The notes: generated from the sequence alone by a model not told the origin. Shown: positions 11,296-25,531, counted from the first letter of the stretch. The stretch: DNA of 64,000 nucleotides from Moringa oleifera (GCA_021397835.1 JAJFZO010000034.1:6663001-6727000), one strand, 5' to 3'. Translations and numbers: made by a program.

Positions 11296-14200
11296 TCCAG
11301 CAAACTTCAGAGGGATTATGGGGCATGACATCATTCAATTCTAAAAAGAAACTTGGAGGCAAAATTAGTGATTGAACATCTTTAAAAAATGGCAAATCTC
11401 TTGGAAAAAAGATTTGTAAAAAAATGAACCATTAGTATTGAGATCTTCATGTCAAAGCTTGCCCAATAAACACTTTGGGTCAAAAATTTCATCGTCGATT
11501 TGATATGATTACTTAAGTCTATCTCATAAAACTTTTATATTATTTCTATTTATTCATGTGAATATTCTTCAGCATCAAGATAATATATCCTTAACCAAAA
11601 TGATGTTTCGACTTAAGCCAAAATTATGACCTTATCTAGGCAAGCTTTATTTTCATAAGATAATATATAGTGTGTTTAAATTTGTTCAAGAGAAATTTAA
11701 GAGAAAGTAAAGGATATATTAAAAGACAAAAGATGATATTCTTGGGCTCAAATTAGGACATGCAAGCAAAGAATCATATTTTTGTGAAAAGCCCTACTTG
11801 CAATGATGTGTAGAGTAGTTTGCCTAAGAAAGAATTATCTAGCGTAGTCAATAGGTATAAATTGAAGAATTTAGTTGAGGCTATCACTTTGACTGGATTT
11901 TCTATAGAATTTGAAGCTAAAGATCATTTTGGAGTGGTAATCCAGAGAAAGGATCAAAGCTTAAGTGAAAAGAAAATTGATGGGGAAAAAGAAATGTCCT
12001 TATCTAAAAAATTGCATTTGCAAATATCCATAGATATGACATGCATGTCCTTTTTTTTTTTTTTTTTGTGAAACATGTGAGAAACCACTCAATGATAAAG
12101 ATATGGACTCTAGCTAATCAGAACTTTTTAGCACTTTCAAATATAAGAGGTTTATCACAAAAAATAAATAAATAAATGAAACTTGCTAAAAAGCTTTTAT
12201 TGGACGGCCCAATAGATTTTTTTGAAGCCTTCTTTAGAGGGCCTATTAGAAATCAAAGCCTTCAGTTGATGGTGTTTCTTTAAGCTCTCCCAAAAAGAAT
12301 GAAAGCCCACTTTCATGATCCTCTTGAATTTTCTCTCAACTTAATTTCTCCTCGATGATGTACTATTTTATCTCTTTCCCCTACTTCCTTAACTGAATGA
12401 TCATGGAGACCTTAATACTTAGAGTAGATAGATAGCATAGCCCTAGCACCAGGAGAAAGGGGACCCCAAAACCTAGAGCAGAGATCAACCCTTCTCCAAG
12501 ATGCATAAAAATACCGTGGGCTTCACCCTATAGAGAAAGATGAGATACCCCCGATTTAAAGGTAGACCAGGGTCTCAAACTAATGTATAACCAATTAAAA
12601 CCCCTAGACTTGACCTTTTAAGTTTTTTTAATATTTTTTCAAATAGAAGAAATTAAAAAATATTTTCATTGACAAAGAGTCTAGATCCACCTCCCATAAC
12701 ACGGTCATGTACACTGCTAAATAATGCCAACTATTCTGGGGGAAGCTGGTGACTCACGTTTATGTCGTGGCAAAAGTAGAAGGTGGGAAAATGACATCGG
12801 TAACCTCCTCAGTCCTCTACAGATTCTTTATAAACACACAAAGTACCGACCTAAAAAAATTTAGGGACAGTCAGGCTATTGCTAATTTCACCTTGTCACT
12901 GATCTTATATTCCGCCTTAATGGTATCTAACCTATCTTCAGTATTGTTGCTAGGGACGATATTTGTTCCTCTATATTTAGGCGGAGCTATCTTTAACTGA
13001 CTTGGCGTCATTGTCTTGAAGTTCTGGGGACGAGCTGATGAGTTGGTCTAACGTGACGGGTTCTAGTTGGTATAAAATTTGCCCAAATGACTTGGCTTTT
13101 TTGATTGGTGCAACCTGGCAGGTACATATATATCATTTGGTAATTAAGTTAAATTTTATTTGCAATATTCAATCAGATACCAACTTTACCCCACACTAGT
13201 TTTCTCTCCCATTTTGTCTCAATCATTTATTATTTTTTCACTCTTACATCTACTTAATTTATTTTTATTAATTTTTTATTTTCAATAAATATAAAAATAT
13301 GAATTTGAAAAGCTTTTTATTTCTAATTGTAAACTTCAATTTGATTTAATTTCAAATCAAATGTACCTCTGTGACTCAATTTTAATGGTCTGTTAAATTT
13401 TTTTTCACGTTACTCAAATTAAGGATTTGAAGGGGTATTATCGGAATTTAAAAAAAAAAATCTAACAAACAGAAACGCCCTCTCCCTCTCTCTTAATCCA
13501 TTCCCTAAAACTCTGTGACTATCTCCTCCTCTCGCTCTCTGACTGTTTCGTGTGCCAGTTTTGGCGACACCATATAGGGTATAACAACAATGGTGAGACA
13601 AACCAGTATCCTTAACCTATCGTATTGAGATATGATTATTTCAGACAGTTTTGAACTAGGGATGGAGTCAAATTCCTCATCCAGCTAAGGGGTCAACCGT
13701 TGAGGATTAGTGATAACCGGATATCCATCCTCCAAGCAGGATCCCAATGGTAGGGGAAGAAGTCCACCTTACCCGTGCTTGGCAACCCCAGGCACACTGG
13801 TATCTAACAGAAGGGTCAAGTATCCCTTCCAAATCATGGGCTAATATGGAGGTGCAATGATCCTGTTGGACTCCAATCCAGCAACGTCCTCATGGAACAA
13901 AAGAAAATGGTAACGACCCAATCAGACCGGCATATATCCATGTCATCTCCTGTGGTTATTTGTCTGATTGCGTAGGATGACTTCCTGCTTGGCTTGGGAA
14001 AGATATGCTTCATCAAGCTCCCGTGCCTTCTGGCAAATACAGACCCGCCGCTCGAGATATTAGCGGTTTAGTTCAGATGGATCTGTGGACAATCAAATTC
14101 TGTTGGGAAAATTAAGTTCGGGTACCAAACAAGCACAACATGGATATCATCTACCATTTCGCCAACTCGACTACACACGGAAGCACCACTACGATCCGAA

Positions 14201-14805
14201 ACCAATTGGTTTTGCTCTTTGTCATGCTCCATGTGTGGGAGATTAAGGAGTATGGCTGGGTTTCGAGGAAATAGAGAAGTCTTTCTTTTTCGGGTTTATC
14301 TCGAAAGCAATTTCCTCGATAAATAATGTAGTTGGATTTAGTGGGAGAGAGAGTTCATTGATATTATTACCCCTAACTTTAGTATCTTTTTGACATTTTT
14401 TTTAAAGAGAGTGGAAATTAAATTAAATTAAAGTTTAAATTTTGAATTAAAAACGCTCTAATTTTGAATGTTGTTTTATTCATTTACTCTGTTGTCTTTC
14501 TGGCCTATCACCCATTGCACAAATGGGGCCATTTCTCAAATTGAAACGCACAGTGATTTTATCTCCACTTTTTACTATTATTATTTTTTCGTGCCGGCCT
14601 CTATTTGTAATTAAACCCAGAAAGTACAAACCAAAGGGTAGCGGCTTAGCGGGTAGCTGGTCAGGTGGTGTTGCTGTGAAAGGGAACTCCCTGCCCAATC
14701 GTCTCCGAAGGAACCAGTCACCAGCAAAGGAAGGTCAAAGGCTCTTTTGAATACTCGTGAGAAAAGAGGCCTTTGGGAGCTTTAACTTTTTTTTTTCTTT
14801 CGTCA
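11296..14805. other. Intergenic region between hAT remnant and endoglucanase
   Basis: No gene recognised. Frames at 11820-12071 and 12749-13000 are short, open at base composition close to the surroundings, and without known motifs. GC-richer patches at 12420-13110 and 13480-14300 look like old repeats, but no reverse transcriptase, integrase or transposase motif could be read. A CT-rich run at about 13480-13545 resembles a plant 5' leader but is not followed by a coding frame. Confidence 0.4.
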
Positions 14806-14809
14806 TTTC

Positions 14810-14811
<2 letters not shown>

Positions 14812-14854
<43 letters not shown>
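14812..14854. repeat. (GA)n microsatellite
   Basis: Uninterrupted GA dinucleotide run of about 21 units, in the 3' flank of the endoglucanase gene. Likely length-polymorphic. Confidence 0.95.
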
Positions 14855-14857
<3 letters not shown>

Positions 14858-15030
14858 ATAATGTTGAGCTTTAATTTATACTTTATAATATTATAAACAC
14901 TCAACAAAGACAAGAAAGATAAAAAATGAAGGTACAAATGGGACATGAACAAGTTAGTTCAGCCACACAAAAAAGACTTGAACCATATAAGAATGCTCCA
15001 AAGAAAACACTCTGTTTTGTCTTCCTCTTG

Positions 15031-17730
15031 TCATTTCTTGTAAGAAGCAACCAACTCAGTGTCATCAGCCTTCCCCTCTAATTCTAACAATCTTGCAAAC
15101 ACTCCAACCAACGGAGCCGTATTATACGTGCAGGCTTCCGTCTGCATGAAATTACCTCTTCGGTCCATGAAGTTATCTTCCCGGTCGGGTCCGCCAACGA
15201 GGGCGCCCACCAGAACATTAGGGTTAGGCTCCGGCAGGCTGTACCAGTTGTCGAACCCTTGGGTACACCCAATGAACCCTTTGTTCTCTCTGTATGACAC
15301 GATGGAGGCACCCCTGTGGTGCACCCTTGAAGGGTACTTGGGCCCATATCCGACTAAGTAGCTCATGTTGATTGGGTTCGACCCTAAGATGTAATCCACT
15401 TGAGATTTGGCAAAATGGAGGATCTCCTCATGATCAACGGTTCCCTCATGACACTCCAGCTTTTGATTTGAGCGTCGAAGGAAGTCGGAGTATGTTGTGA
15501 GAAGGAAGGCTGCAGATGATACATATTGCATGTTGTTCCATTGGCGGACGTACAAGAGACCTCCCGGAGTAAGCTCGACGTTAGAACCGTTTCTTTTGTG
15601 AAGGCTCGAGCACAAGTAGTGTTCCGCTTTTGACCGATACTGTTCCAGTATGTGAACATGTCCCTGGTGTTTTTCTTGGACGAGTAACTGCAAAAGTTAA
15701 AAAGAAAGAAAAAAAAAACTTTTCAAAACATATTCTGCATAGATAAATAAAAAATAAAATAAAAATTTAAATTATAAATGAGAAAAGAGAATTACTTAAC
15801 GAAATTCATTATCATTAATTTATATTGCATTTATTGAGAGAGAAGCACCCATCCATCTAAGGACACACAAACCTCAGGAGTATTGTTTTTAATTTAATAT
15901 TACAAAAGAGTGTTAAGCATGTATAATTCTTTTTGAGAAGTCAAATCCTATTTGCCCATGAAAAAAGGAGGAGATTGCATCTGTCAAGTAGGGAGGTGAG
16001 ACCCAGAGGCCGTACTTCACGGCCCACAGGAAAAGCTAGGGACAGACCAGTCAGCTGCGCTCTGCTACGTGCATGATCATAAAACACCATATATCCCTTC
16101 ATCAATTCAATCTTTATGGAATTAAATTCAGACACTGTTGAAGCACAGACTCAGGTGTTCCTTCCACTAGTATGAGGACGCGTGCCATCACTTTGAGGCA
16201 GTGCCATGTTAAAGGTCCCACTAGGCAAAGCAACAGCAGCACGTGGTTATGGTGCACCCCAAGATATCCTATTTTTTACTTTTAAGCATAGAGCTGGTAC
16301 CTTAATTAGGGCTTACTCCATTCATTACCTTTGTACGAGAAAAGGCATGATACTGAGACTTTAAATAAGTTAAAATTATTATTTCATCTTTGAATCGGTG
16401 AGAAAAGCAAAATCTTGTAAAGATCCGAGAGACTAATCTCCCAAACAAAATTCAAAGTATGCCTTCATGTTTCTCATAGAAAATGCAAAAGAAAACAAAA
16501 TTGAGAAAAAGAAACAAGAATCACACCAAAGTAAACAAAAAGTTTTACCTGTGAAGCCATGAGCTGAAGACCAGCGTACTTAACATCCCAGCTGAACTCT
16601 GTTATGGCCCACCCAACTCCGCCAAAGCTATGAGCCTTGCTAATTACATACTCTAAGTACTCCTCTCTGTCGGTGGCCTTGTAGAGCCACATGGCTCCCC
16701 ACAACAACTCATCCATGTACCCACTCACCGACGCATAGTAGCTCTTCACCACTCCTACGCTCGTATCATATTTCCCTCTGTATTTATCCCCAAATTCAAA
16801 CAACTGCACCCACAATTTTAACTTAAAATGAAAACCCATTTCAACAAAAACAAGTAAAGATCTATACAAATTTGAGTTTATAAGGTTTTACCTGTCGGGC
16901 GTGGTGTAAAAGCAACTGAGAGTAATGTGGGTTTGTTTTCTTGAACACAATGGAGGCTGCAGCCATGGCCGCTGCTGTTTCCCCTGCAAGATCCGACCCG
17001 GGATTGTTCTCGTCGATCTTGTAGGCTTGCCGTGACGTGGTCATGTCCTCCGGCCGCTGCCAGCAGTAATGGTCCGTGTCTCCGTCACCCACCTGAGGCG
17101 GTACAGAGTTTAAACATTTGGGATGATCGAATTAATCACAGTGGAGCAATGTGTGACTGTGTTGTGATGTATACCTCTGCCCATAACACATTCGGGCTTG
17201 TGTGCGCCTTGATGAAGTAATCAGTGCCCCATTTGATGGCCTCCAGTGCATGCTCCAGTTCTCCTGCGTACGCGATCTGGTCGCTGTACTCGATGACACT
17301 CCATGAGAGCATGGTCACTGTAAAAGCCATTGGCAGTCCAAATTTGACATGGTCTCCGGCGTCGTAGTATCCTCCGACTAAGTCTACCTGCATCCCAAAA
17401 GAAATAAACCCTCGATTTCTATCACATAAAAGCACCTAATTATGGACATACATGATCAAACGTTTATTACAGCAAAGATCCAGCAATGTGAGGATTTGAG
17501 GCACTGACCCCTTGTTCTAGGCCGTCGGTGAGGGCAGAATGGTCGCGCCAGGTGACGCGTTGGTTGTAGGGCAAGCGGCCGGAACGCTGGGACTCGAAGT
17601 AGAGGAGGCTCTTAGAGAGAGCATCGGCATAATCAAAAGCAAGAGTAGCCGTGAAAGCATTGAAGACGGAGAAGAGAATAAGCAATAGGTGAGCGAATCT
17701 GTATGGGCGCCTGCTCTTCTCCTCCGCCAT
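15031..17730 (-). CDS. Endo-beta-1,4-glucanase, glycoside hydrolase family 9 (endoglucanase 11 / GH9B8-like), 5 exons
   Basis: Secreted inverting glucanase acting on beta-1,4-glucan, expected in cell wall remodelling. Exons on the minus strand are 17730-17509, 17387-17175, 17092-16892, 16803-16549 and 15687-15031, with introns of 121, 82, 88 and 861 bp. All are GT-AG and phase 0, giving 515 residues and a TGA stop. Residues 12-31 form a hydrophobic signal peptide and the mature protein begins near FDYADAL. GH9 landmarks are present: DAGD at 83-86 (the Asp pair of the active site), [12 protein letters not shown], the His signature [15 protein letters not shown], and [15 protein letters not shown] with the catalytic acid Glu481. 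There is no C-terminal carbohydrate-binding module and no membrane anchor other than the signal, placing it in class B. From memory it matches Arabidopsis endoglucanase 11 over its whole length. ATG 17730 starts the signal peptide and follows a CT-rich leader. No disruption is seen. Confidence 0.92.
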
Positions 17731-17890
17731 TTGTCCCTTCCCTCCTAAACAAGTCTTTAGGAGTGAAGGGAAAAGCAGAGAGACCCCTTCCTCTGCCTCT
17801 GCGAGAGAGTCTCAGTCTATCTCTGTTGGAAGGAGAGTAGGGAGTCCTCTCTTTTGAAATGAGTCTTTACTCTTTAGTCTACGGAGTCGT
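17731..17890 (-). promoter_or_regulatory. Leader and proximal promoter of the endoglucanase gene
   Basis: Just upstream of the ATG (minus strand), a purine/pyrimidine-biased, GA/CT-rich 100-150 bp segment is typical of plant 5' UTRs. I could not identify a convincing TATA box or transcription start, so only the position is inferred. Confidence 0.35.
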
Positions 17891-19029
17891 GGATGCGTCA
17901 TCTGCACGTGACTTTCACATGAAAACGTGAAACTCCTAGGCTCTTTTTCTTACCAGACAAGCGTAATTTATGCAGCCCTTTTATGCAACTTCAACGCTGG
18001 ACTCTTTAGTTAAGGGCCCTATTTTCCAATGGCTGCAGCCGGTGGCTAAGCCACAAGCAAGAGCCATATCTCGGTGAAGATGAGTAATTGTTTTGGGTGG
18101 TCCAAATGCCCATGATTTTAGTAAGCTTAACTCTGATTGGAGGCTTTAAGTCTATATTCCAGAAGTTTCTATCTTGTTTAGCTCCTTTTTTTTTTTTTTT
18201 TTCCTTTTTCATGTTGAATGACTAATTCAAATATACACTACAAGGGATCATACACCAATGAGATTGAATTTAATAGTTTAGAGCAGGAAATTGTTTCATT
18301 TTGTTATTTATTTCAAAAAAATTTTAATTAAAATCAGATATCTTTATTTAAATCAATAATTTTGACCTTGTGATAAGTGTGAGTGAAATAAAAATTTGTT
18401 TGACTACCTTGTGGGAGAATCAAAAGATGTCTAATATCATTTTTAATGAGTGATTATTAAACAAGAAAAAAAAGAAGAATACCATAAATTATGTTGGATC
18501 AAGATTAAAAGGTTACACAAGATTTTGCCACGTGATTTGTCAAAACTTAGTGTCACAAGTTAGTTTTGTATAATGTAATTTGTCCTTGCACTATATTTTG
18601 ATTGGTTCAATTTACATTTTTCGTAAAACTACCAATGGATTTTTAATCTCTCTTAATTTGATTAAAAAAGCAAATTCAACTCTCAATAAAAAAGAACTAC
18701 TTCTATTCTCGATAAATTGAAATACAAAATGTCTAAACTTGTTTTAATATCTTAATTAATTCACTTTTTTAATATTATTTTGTAATAATTAATCCCAACC
18801 ATATGTTATTATACATGATTGATATCATATTGTGACACTAAGGATGGTTACGAAACATATCTCATATTGCTTTCCAGTTATTCCATCAACAAGTATATAA
18901 AAATTTGTTGAAAAAAATTGATCTCAAATAATCATAATACAGTAACATATATTTTAAGGTAAATATATATTTTTAAAAAACCCTTAAATTATACTTGCTT
19001 CTTATTTTAGTCCTCACAAGTATTGATTG

Positions 19030-19420
19030 GATCAATTGTATTTATGATGTTTCAATTTCATTTAATTTAGATTTTATCAAAATTTAAAAATTAGATTTAT
19101 TTAAATTAAAGATTTCATATAACAAATTTTGACTTAAAATTTTTGAGAGATATAAAAAAACATTCAAACTAACACTACAAAACTTTTAAAATTTTTTTAG
19201 TACTAAAGACATATATATATATATATATATAAAGATTTATACTATCAAAAATTTTAAAAATTCATAAAAGATAAATCATGAGTAACAAATTATTTAAAAT
19301 TTAAAAAATAGATTCTCAATTTATTTGAGTAATTTTTAAAGCATTTCAGTAGCAAAAAAATTCTGAATTTTTCATATTCAATCAAACTAATATCCAATTT
19401 AAATCAAAATAAAAATTTAG
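19030..19420 (+). repeat. AT-rich dispersed repeat, copy 2
   Basis: Shows the family's ordered phrases: AAATTTTGACTTAAAATTTT, AAAACATTCAAACTAACACTA, TTAGTACTAAAGACATATAT, an internal (TA)n expansion, then TTATTTGAGTAATTTTTAAAGCATTT. Same orientation as the copies at 5.6 and 21.6 kb. Confidence 0.45.
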
Positions 19421-21589
19421 ATATACAATTGATCCAATGAATACATCAAATTTATCATAAGCGGATTTAATTTTAAAAAAATTATATTTATTTTATTTTT
19501 AATTTATAAAAACAAATTATCATTCTAACACAAAAAATTAAAATAGTAAAAAATTTTAAGATGAAAAACCCTTAAAAAAAAAAAAAAAAAGGAGAGGAAG
19601 AAGATTTCAGTCTAAACATTATTTTACTATATGAAATCATAAATTACAGTCTAAACATTCTTTCCTTAAACATATTATTTAAAACGTAATGATAGAAATA
19701 AAAAAGAAAAATCACAATTGAATCAAAGATGAAAAAAAAGAGGCCCTCTTTGTGTCTCTCTCTCTTTTTCACAGTTTTTTTCTTTATTTTCTGGCTATTA
19801 TGGTACCGATTTTAGATTTCAATTTGAACTAGAATGAGAGTTTGAAAAAAATATCAAATTCAAGTTACCCAACATATTAAGACTCACAAAGATCATCTTT
19901 CAATGATCATCTAATATGTTATCTTATTATTATTTAATTTATTTTAAATATCGACATGAAAATAACACTTGATTAATTTTTATTCATGCTTGTTTGTAAA
20001 CATAAAACCCATATCATAAAAAGGTATTTACATGTAATTCAAAAAGAAAACAACATCATCATTTAAGAAAAAGCTGAGTGTTCATCATTCATGTTACTGC
20101 GGTTACAATATCTTGGTGGAGATTAAATTCTAAACTACATCAAGTATTAATATTAAAGTAATTTACTTAAGAGAATAAATATTTGTAATTTATAAAATAA
20201 ATCAGGATGTTTCATTGATTTAATTTATTCACATGATAATTTAATAAACTTAATAATTTAAAATTTTTATTAATATTATAAATTATTAAAACATTTTTAT
20301 ATTTTTTATTAAAAATTAAATATAAATTTTTTATTAAAATTAGCTCGTTAAATTAAGCTACCCACAAACACTAAATTCATGATTATTTTTTATAACAATC
20401 AATTAATCCATGCTTAGTGGCCCTATGTCACATATATCATAATGTAATCATGTCTCGAATTACTAAAAAGTCATGCCTAATTAAATTGTCACTTCAAATT
20501 TTTCTGAAGTAAATTGAATTGCTCTAACTAACTCAAAACCTTCTATATGGATGTCGTACTTTATATATTATTATTACCATCACATACCAATGAAGGTCTT
20601 GTTTTTTTTGCGTTTTCTTGAACCCCCTGTCAATTTAACATCTCTCTTTGACTTACTTTTTTTTTTTTTAATTTATAAGGTAATTAAACCGTCGGTAGTT
20701 CTTCTATCTAGGTGCAACCGACACATGTAAGGAGGAGTTTAAGGGCTAGCAATTGTGGGGACCGGACCTTGAAAGGTGAGAGACCCCTTGGTAGAGCACC
20801 ACATTGACAGTGGTGTATTTGTTCCCCGGTTGACATTTTGCTATATATTGATATTTTGGCTGGCAGCACCAAAAATTGAGAAGCATTTCAAATATTTAAA
20901 TTTAGGGCGTAGATTCATTTGACTATCTCTTTTTAAGAATTTATAATTTTTACATGTTATTTATTTTTAAAATATATTTAATAATAGAAAGCGTATCTTT
21001 TTGTTTCTCAAAAAATTCAAGTAAATAATGTACAATATATTTGGTTTAATAAAAAATTATGTTTTGTTATATTGATTTAAAAATAATATAATAATAAAAT
21101 TACTTGATAAAACTCACAAATAAAGTTGATTTATGACTTTTTTTTTTTGGAATTGATGATTAAGGAAGTACAAGTCAATATATTTCCTTAAATCAAGTTT
21201 AAATCTTCTAAGATGAGAAGGCATTTCACAAGCCTTAAAAAAAGGGATCATCTGATAACATTTGAATTCAACTTTAGTTAAATCTTTTAAGTAATATTAT
21301 ATGTCATATAAAATATATATTAACTGTTTCATATGAAAATTGTTGTTTTAATTTGGGAAAGGAACATGGTTGATCTAGTTTTTTTTTTCAACATATATTT
21401 TAATGGGAAATTACATTATATTTCTTTTTTTTTGAAAGTACCTAAAAATATAATTATTCAGTAATTAATATTTTTAATTTAATATATTAAGTAAATTCCA
21501 TTTAATCCCAATCTTTATCATGAACTTCGAAATGTAAAAACAATCACTGATTTAATAAAAAATAATTAAATTAATTTTTTAAAATTAAA

Positions 21590-21890
21590 AGTTAAAAATA
21601 TTCAAATTAAAAATCTTGTAACATAAATTTTGCCTTGAAATTTTTTGTGGATGTGAAAAGATAGAAAAGTTTCGCGCATAGGTTCATTAAAAAATTTAAA
21701 GAGTTTTGAATATTAAAAATATATTTTTATAAAATTTTACTGTCAAAATTTTGAAAAAAACCCATATTAAATAGTTCGTAAGTTAAAAATTATTCAAAAT
21801 TAAAAGTTTGACTCAAAATGAAGTATAAATTTTATTCGAGTCATTGTTTAAATATTTTAATAATAAAAATAAACTTATGTTGTTTACAGT
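21590..21890 (+). repeat. AT-rich dispersed repeat, copy 3 (left arm of an inverted pair)
   Basis: Contains AAATCTTGTAACATAAATTT, AATTTTTTGTGGATGTGAAA, TTTACTGTCAAAATTTTGAA and GACTCAAAATGAAGTATAAA. The last phrases recur in reverse complement about 0.4 kb downstream, so copies 3 and 4 face each other. Confidence 0.5.
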
Positions 21891-22139
21891 GATTTGAAAT
21901 AAGATTTGATTTGACAATGTCTCGTTAGTCAATGTATGTTTGAAAAGATTAAGAGAGTATTTTTGTACTTAATGTAACTATATAAGCATAATATAATTTA
22001 TTTTTCTTATTTGTCTATAGTTTATTTTTAAAAAATTATTTAAAATTTTGAATAATACTCTCTATCTTAAATTTTATCTTTAATTTTAATGTTTTCAAAT
22101 AGATTCTAATTGATTAGAAATGGTCAAATTAGACATTGA

Positions 22140-22430
22140 TTCAAATCATTTAAAAAAATTTAACCATATTTTTATTATTGAATAATAAACAATGATTCAA
22201 ACAAATTGACACTTCATTTCGAGTCAATGTTTTAATTTAAATAATTTTTGACTCACACTATTTACTCTGAATTATTTAAATTTATGACAGTAAAAATTTT
22301 TAAAAATATTTTCAGTACTCATAAATTTTTAAAATTTTTTGTGATGATAACTTGAATGTTTTTCACGTTCATTAAAAAAAATTTAAAGTCAAAATTTTTA
22401 AATATTGAATATCCTTAATTTTTAAATTTT
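22140..22430 (-). repeat. AT-rich dispersed repeat, copy 4 (right arm of an inverted pair)
   Basis: Reads on the minus strand as AATGAACGTGAAAAACATTC, AGTACTGAAAATATTTTT, TTTTTACTGTCATAAATTT, GTGAGTCAAAAATTATT and GACTCGAAATGAAGTGTCAA, in the same order as copy 3. Pairing with copy 3 could give a long imperfect hairpin. Confidence 0.5.
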
Positions 22431-23269
22431 TTAAAAAAGTTAAATTTGATTATTTTTCATTAATTTGATAGATTTGAAATTGACGGTAAAAATTAGAAAA
22501 AATGGCATTTAAATTTTTTTTTTGAATATTTTAGAACACAAAATATTTTAATATTTTTGGAAATATAATAATAATTTGTAAAAAAAAATTCTTAAATATC
22601 CACATTAGTACCACATATACTTTGATAATAATCGGTTTAAGAATACAATAAATATTTAAAATAAATTATGGGTGGTTTAGAAAGGATGATATTTTACAAA
22701 CAAAGAGTGACTTAGACTTTTGTAACATAGGTTGTCTATTTATATGTAATTTTAACTATATGTTTTCCATTATTAAAGTAATTTGATGGCCAATGATGCT
22801 AAGATTTCAGCATTAACCTAAAATACTCATAATAAAGAAATTTTATTGTATAGGTAGTGTCTTTTGAAAATCTAAGGATTGATCTTTTATTTTATTAGCA
22901 TACATTACCTTTTGATGGAGTTACTGGCAATTAGCTCACTTATTAGATATATATATTTTTTGTTTAAAGTACATATTTGAGATTTTAAATTTAAACACAT
23001 ATTTTAAATAGATATTTTAAATTAATTATACATATATGTATATATACATATAATAGATAAGAGTAATTATATTTATGACATATTTTTATAAAAAAAGTGA
23101 TTTAAAATAAAAATAATTATTTAAAAATAAAAAAAAATTGAATTTGTTGGGATTTTAATTTAAACTTTATCATGTAACTTTTTTAGTTGTGCATCTAAAT
23201 TTTCAATTTAATTCAATTTGGATCTTAATTGAAACAATTATAAAAAAAATTAATAGTATTATTATTGTT

Positions 23270-23545
23270 AAAACATCACAAAAATGATTCAAATAAATTT
23301 TACATCTCATTTTATGTCAATCCCTCAAATTCAAACAATTTTTGATTCACAAGCTATTTTTTTCTTGCAAATTTTTCAAAACTTTTGATAGTGTAAACTA
23401 AAAAAAAAATTTACTATTAAAATATCTGAAATTTTTTTATAATAATAACCTCAATATTTCTTCATACTTATTTAAAATTTTAACTTAAAATTTGTGGTAT
23501 AAACTTTTTAATTTAAATATATTTAATTTTTGAATGTCTTACTAA
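23270..23545 (-). repeat. AT-rich dispersed repeat, copy 5
   Basis: Minus-strand copy with the family phrases in order (plus strand reads TTACATCTCATTTTATGTCA, then TTTTTGATTCACAAGC, then TTTTGATAGTGTAAAC). Same orientation as copy 4. More diverged. Confidence 0.4.
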
Positions 23546-25531
23546 AGTTTAAATTAATTCAAATTCAAATTAAAAACATATAAATAAAAAAATAAAAAAA
23601 TGAGATTTAAATTTTATAAAATTTAAATTATTTTTAATATTTATTTTCAAATTATTAATTTTATTAAATTATTACATAGTATAATTTTTAATAAAAATAA
23701 AAATAAAAAATTTATGATTTAAGGTTTTAAAAAACTTTAAAATTCAAAATATTACCATAAATAATCATTAAAATAGCTAAATTTTCTAAAATTTTAAAAT
23801 ATTTCATATTTTACTGTATCATTATTTGCTTTTCAGAATGGAATAGTGAGAGAATAAAATATATATTTTTTTAAAAATAAAAAATTATAATAAAATAATA
23901 ATTATTATATTTAATGTATTAAAATAAAATAAAATAAAAATTAATTTTCACGTGTTTGATCCATGCAAAATGATCTAGAAAAATAATTGAAATCAATGTA
24001 AAAAATTAGTATACTTTTTAACTAACTAAATTATAATTTAATTAGCATTTTTATAATTAATTTTTTATTAATATTAATTAATAAAAATATTTTACAATAA
24101 TAATATTATAAAAATAATATTAACTACATAATATTTTAATAGTTACTTTTATTTTTAAATATTAATATTATAAAAAATAATTTTAATATTAATTCATAAT
24201 TTAATAATGAAGATATAATATTTTATATTTTTAAAAAAGATGCAAAGAAAAAAATTGTTATGATTATATATATTGTAATAATTTTTACTTTTATTTTACA
24301 TTTTTATAATTTTTGAGTTGTTTTCTCAATTGTTTTTTATTTTTTTGAATTTATGAATTTTATTGCATTCTCTATTTGTTTTGTCTTTTTTTTTTTTGAT
24401 TTTTTTGATATAATTTTGTTATTAATTGATGCTTCCAATTTTATCGATTCATGATCTTTGCAATTAGTAAGGTGATAGACGCATTATGATTTTTGAAAGC
24501 ATATTCTTAAGATATCAATTATTTTATGATTTTTAATGAAGTTCTTTTTTGTAGTTGATTTTATAAAAAAATTTATAAAAAATATATTCGATCTAGATAA
24601 ATTAAAATTTTAAAATTTTATACCACAAATTTATGTGTAAATAATATTATTTCTTTGCACAAATGCGTATATTTTATTACCCAGTCATCAGTTGAAAATA
24701 TCTCATCTTTGTAAGAAAGAACATGGAAAATAAAATATTTTATTTTTCTATCAAATATTCAAGCCACTAAATTTTTCACTTAGTAATCCCAAATATATCT
24801 TTTGAATATTACAAGTTTGCCAATATAAAACATTTCTTTGAAAAGTGTAATTAATGATCACAATCATAATACCAAATATTAATATCAATTTAGCATTAAA
24901 ATAGTTAAATTTATTTATTTTTTTGTAAAAAATGATGTTTATCTCAGTATCTATGATTTGAATTGTTTTATTTTATTTTACATATTATATATATATATAT
25001 ATATGTTTTTAGTTTTCTTAGTTTTATTTTATTTTCAATTAATTTTTTGAATTTTATGGATTTTATTTCATCATCTTTGTTTTGTGATTTTTAAATATAT
25101 TTTATTTTTATATTTTTTTGAACTTTTTAAAATTTTTTTACTTCTTTTGATTCATTGTTTCTATTTTTTATTTTTAAAATTTTACATTTTGTTACTTTTT
25201 TATATTTTTACAGAAACCTAAATTTATTAATTTTTATTATAATTAAATTTTTTTTGATAAATTTTAATTTGATTTAAATTAATAAATTAATATTTATTTC
25301 AAAAAATTAATAATTAAAATTTAATTGAAAATAAAATATTGTTATTCAAATTTAAATTTTTATTTTATGTATTATTTGAATTACTGTATTTTAAAGATTT
25401 TTAAATTACATCATCAACACAAATTAAAATTGTTTTTGATATATTTGAAACTTGAGGATATGGGGCATATTCAAAATGCAAATTGAAAATACAACCGTTA
25501 GCATCTTTGGCAATTTAAAGCAGGGGGGGCT

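Larger units (their letters stand above)
17891..25440. other. Gene-free, extremely AT-rich intergenic region
   Basis: About 7.5 kb dominated by A/T runs. No frame longer than 60 codons with protein-like content occurs after 18212. It contains several copies of one AT-rich dispersed repeat (listed separately), (TA)n runs at about 19211-19231 and 24984-25004, and one GC-richer island at about 20690-20870 that I could not identify. It may include old LTR or MITE debris. Confidence 0.6.

Noticed and set aside
11820..13000. Two 83-codon frames as small genes
   Set aside because: No motif, no neighbouring exon, and not supported by composition. Left as unassigned.
13590..14300. GC-richer stretch after a CT-rich leader, considered as a gene
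   Set aside because: No frame on either strand gives continuous or recognisable protein.
15059..17220. Plus-strand and alternative minus-strand frames across the endoglucanase
   Set aside because: Shadow frames of the strongly conserved GH9 exons, which carry all the motifs in one frame.
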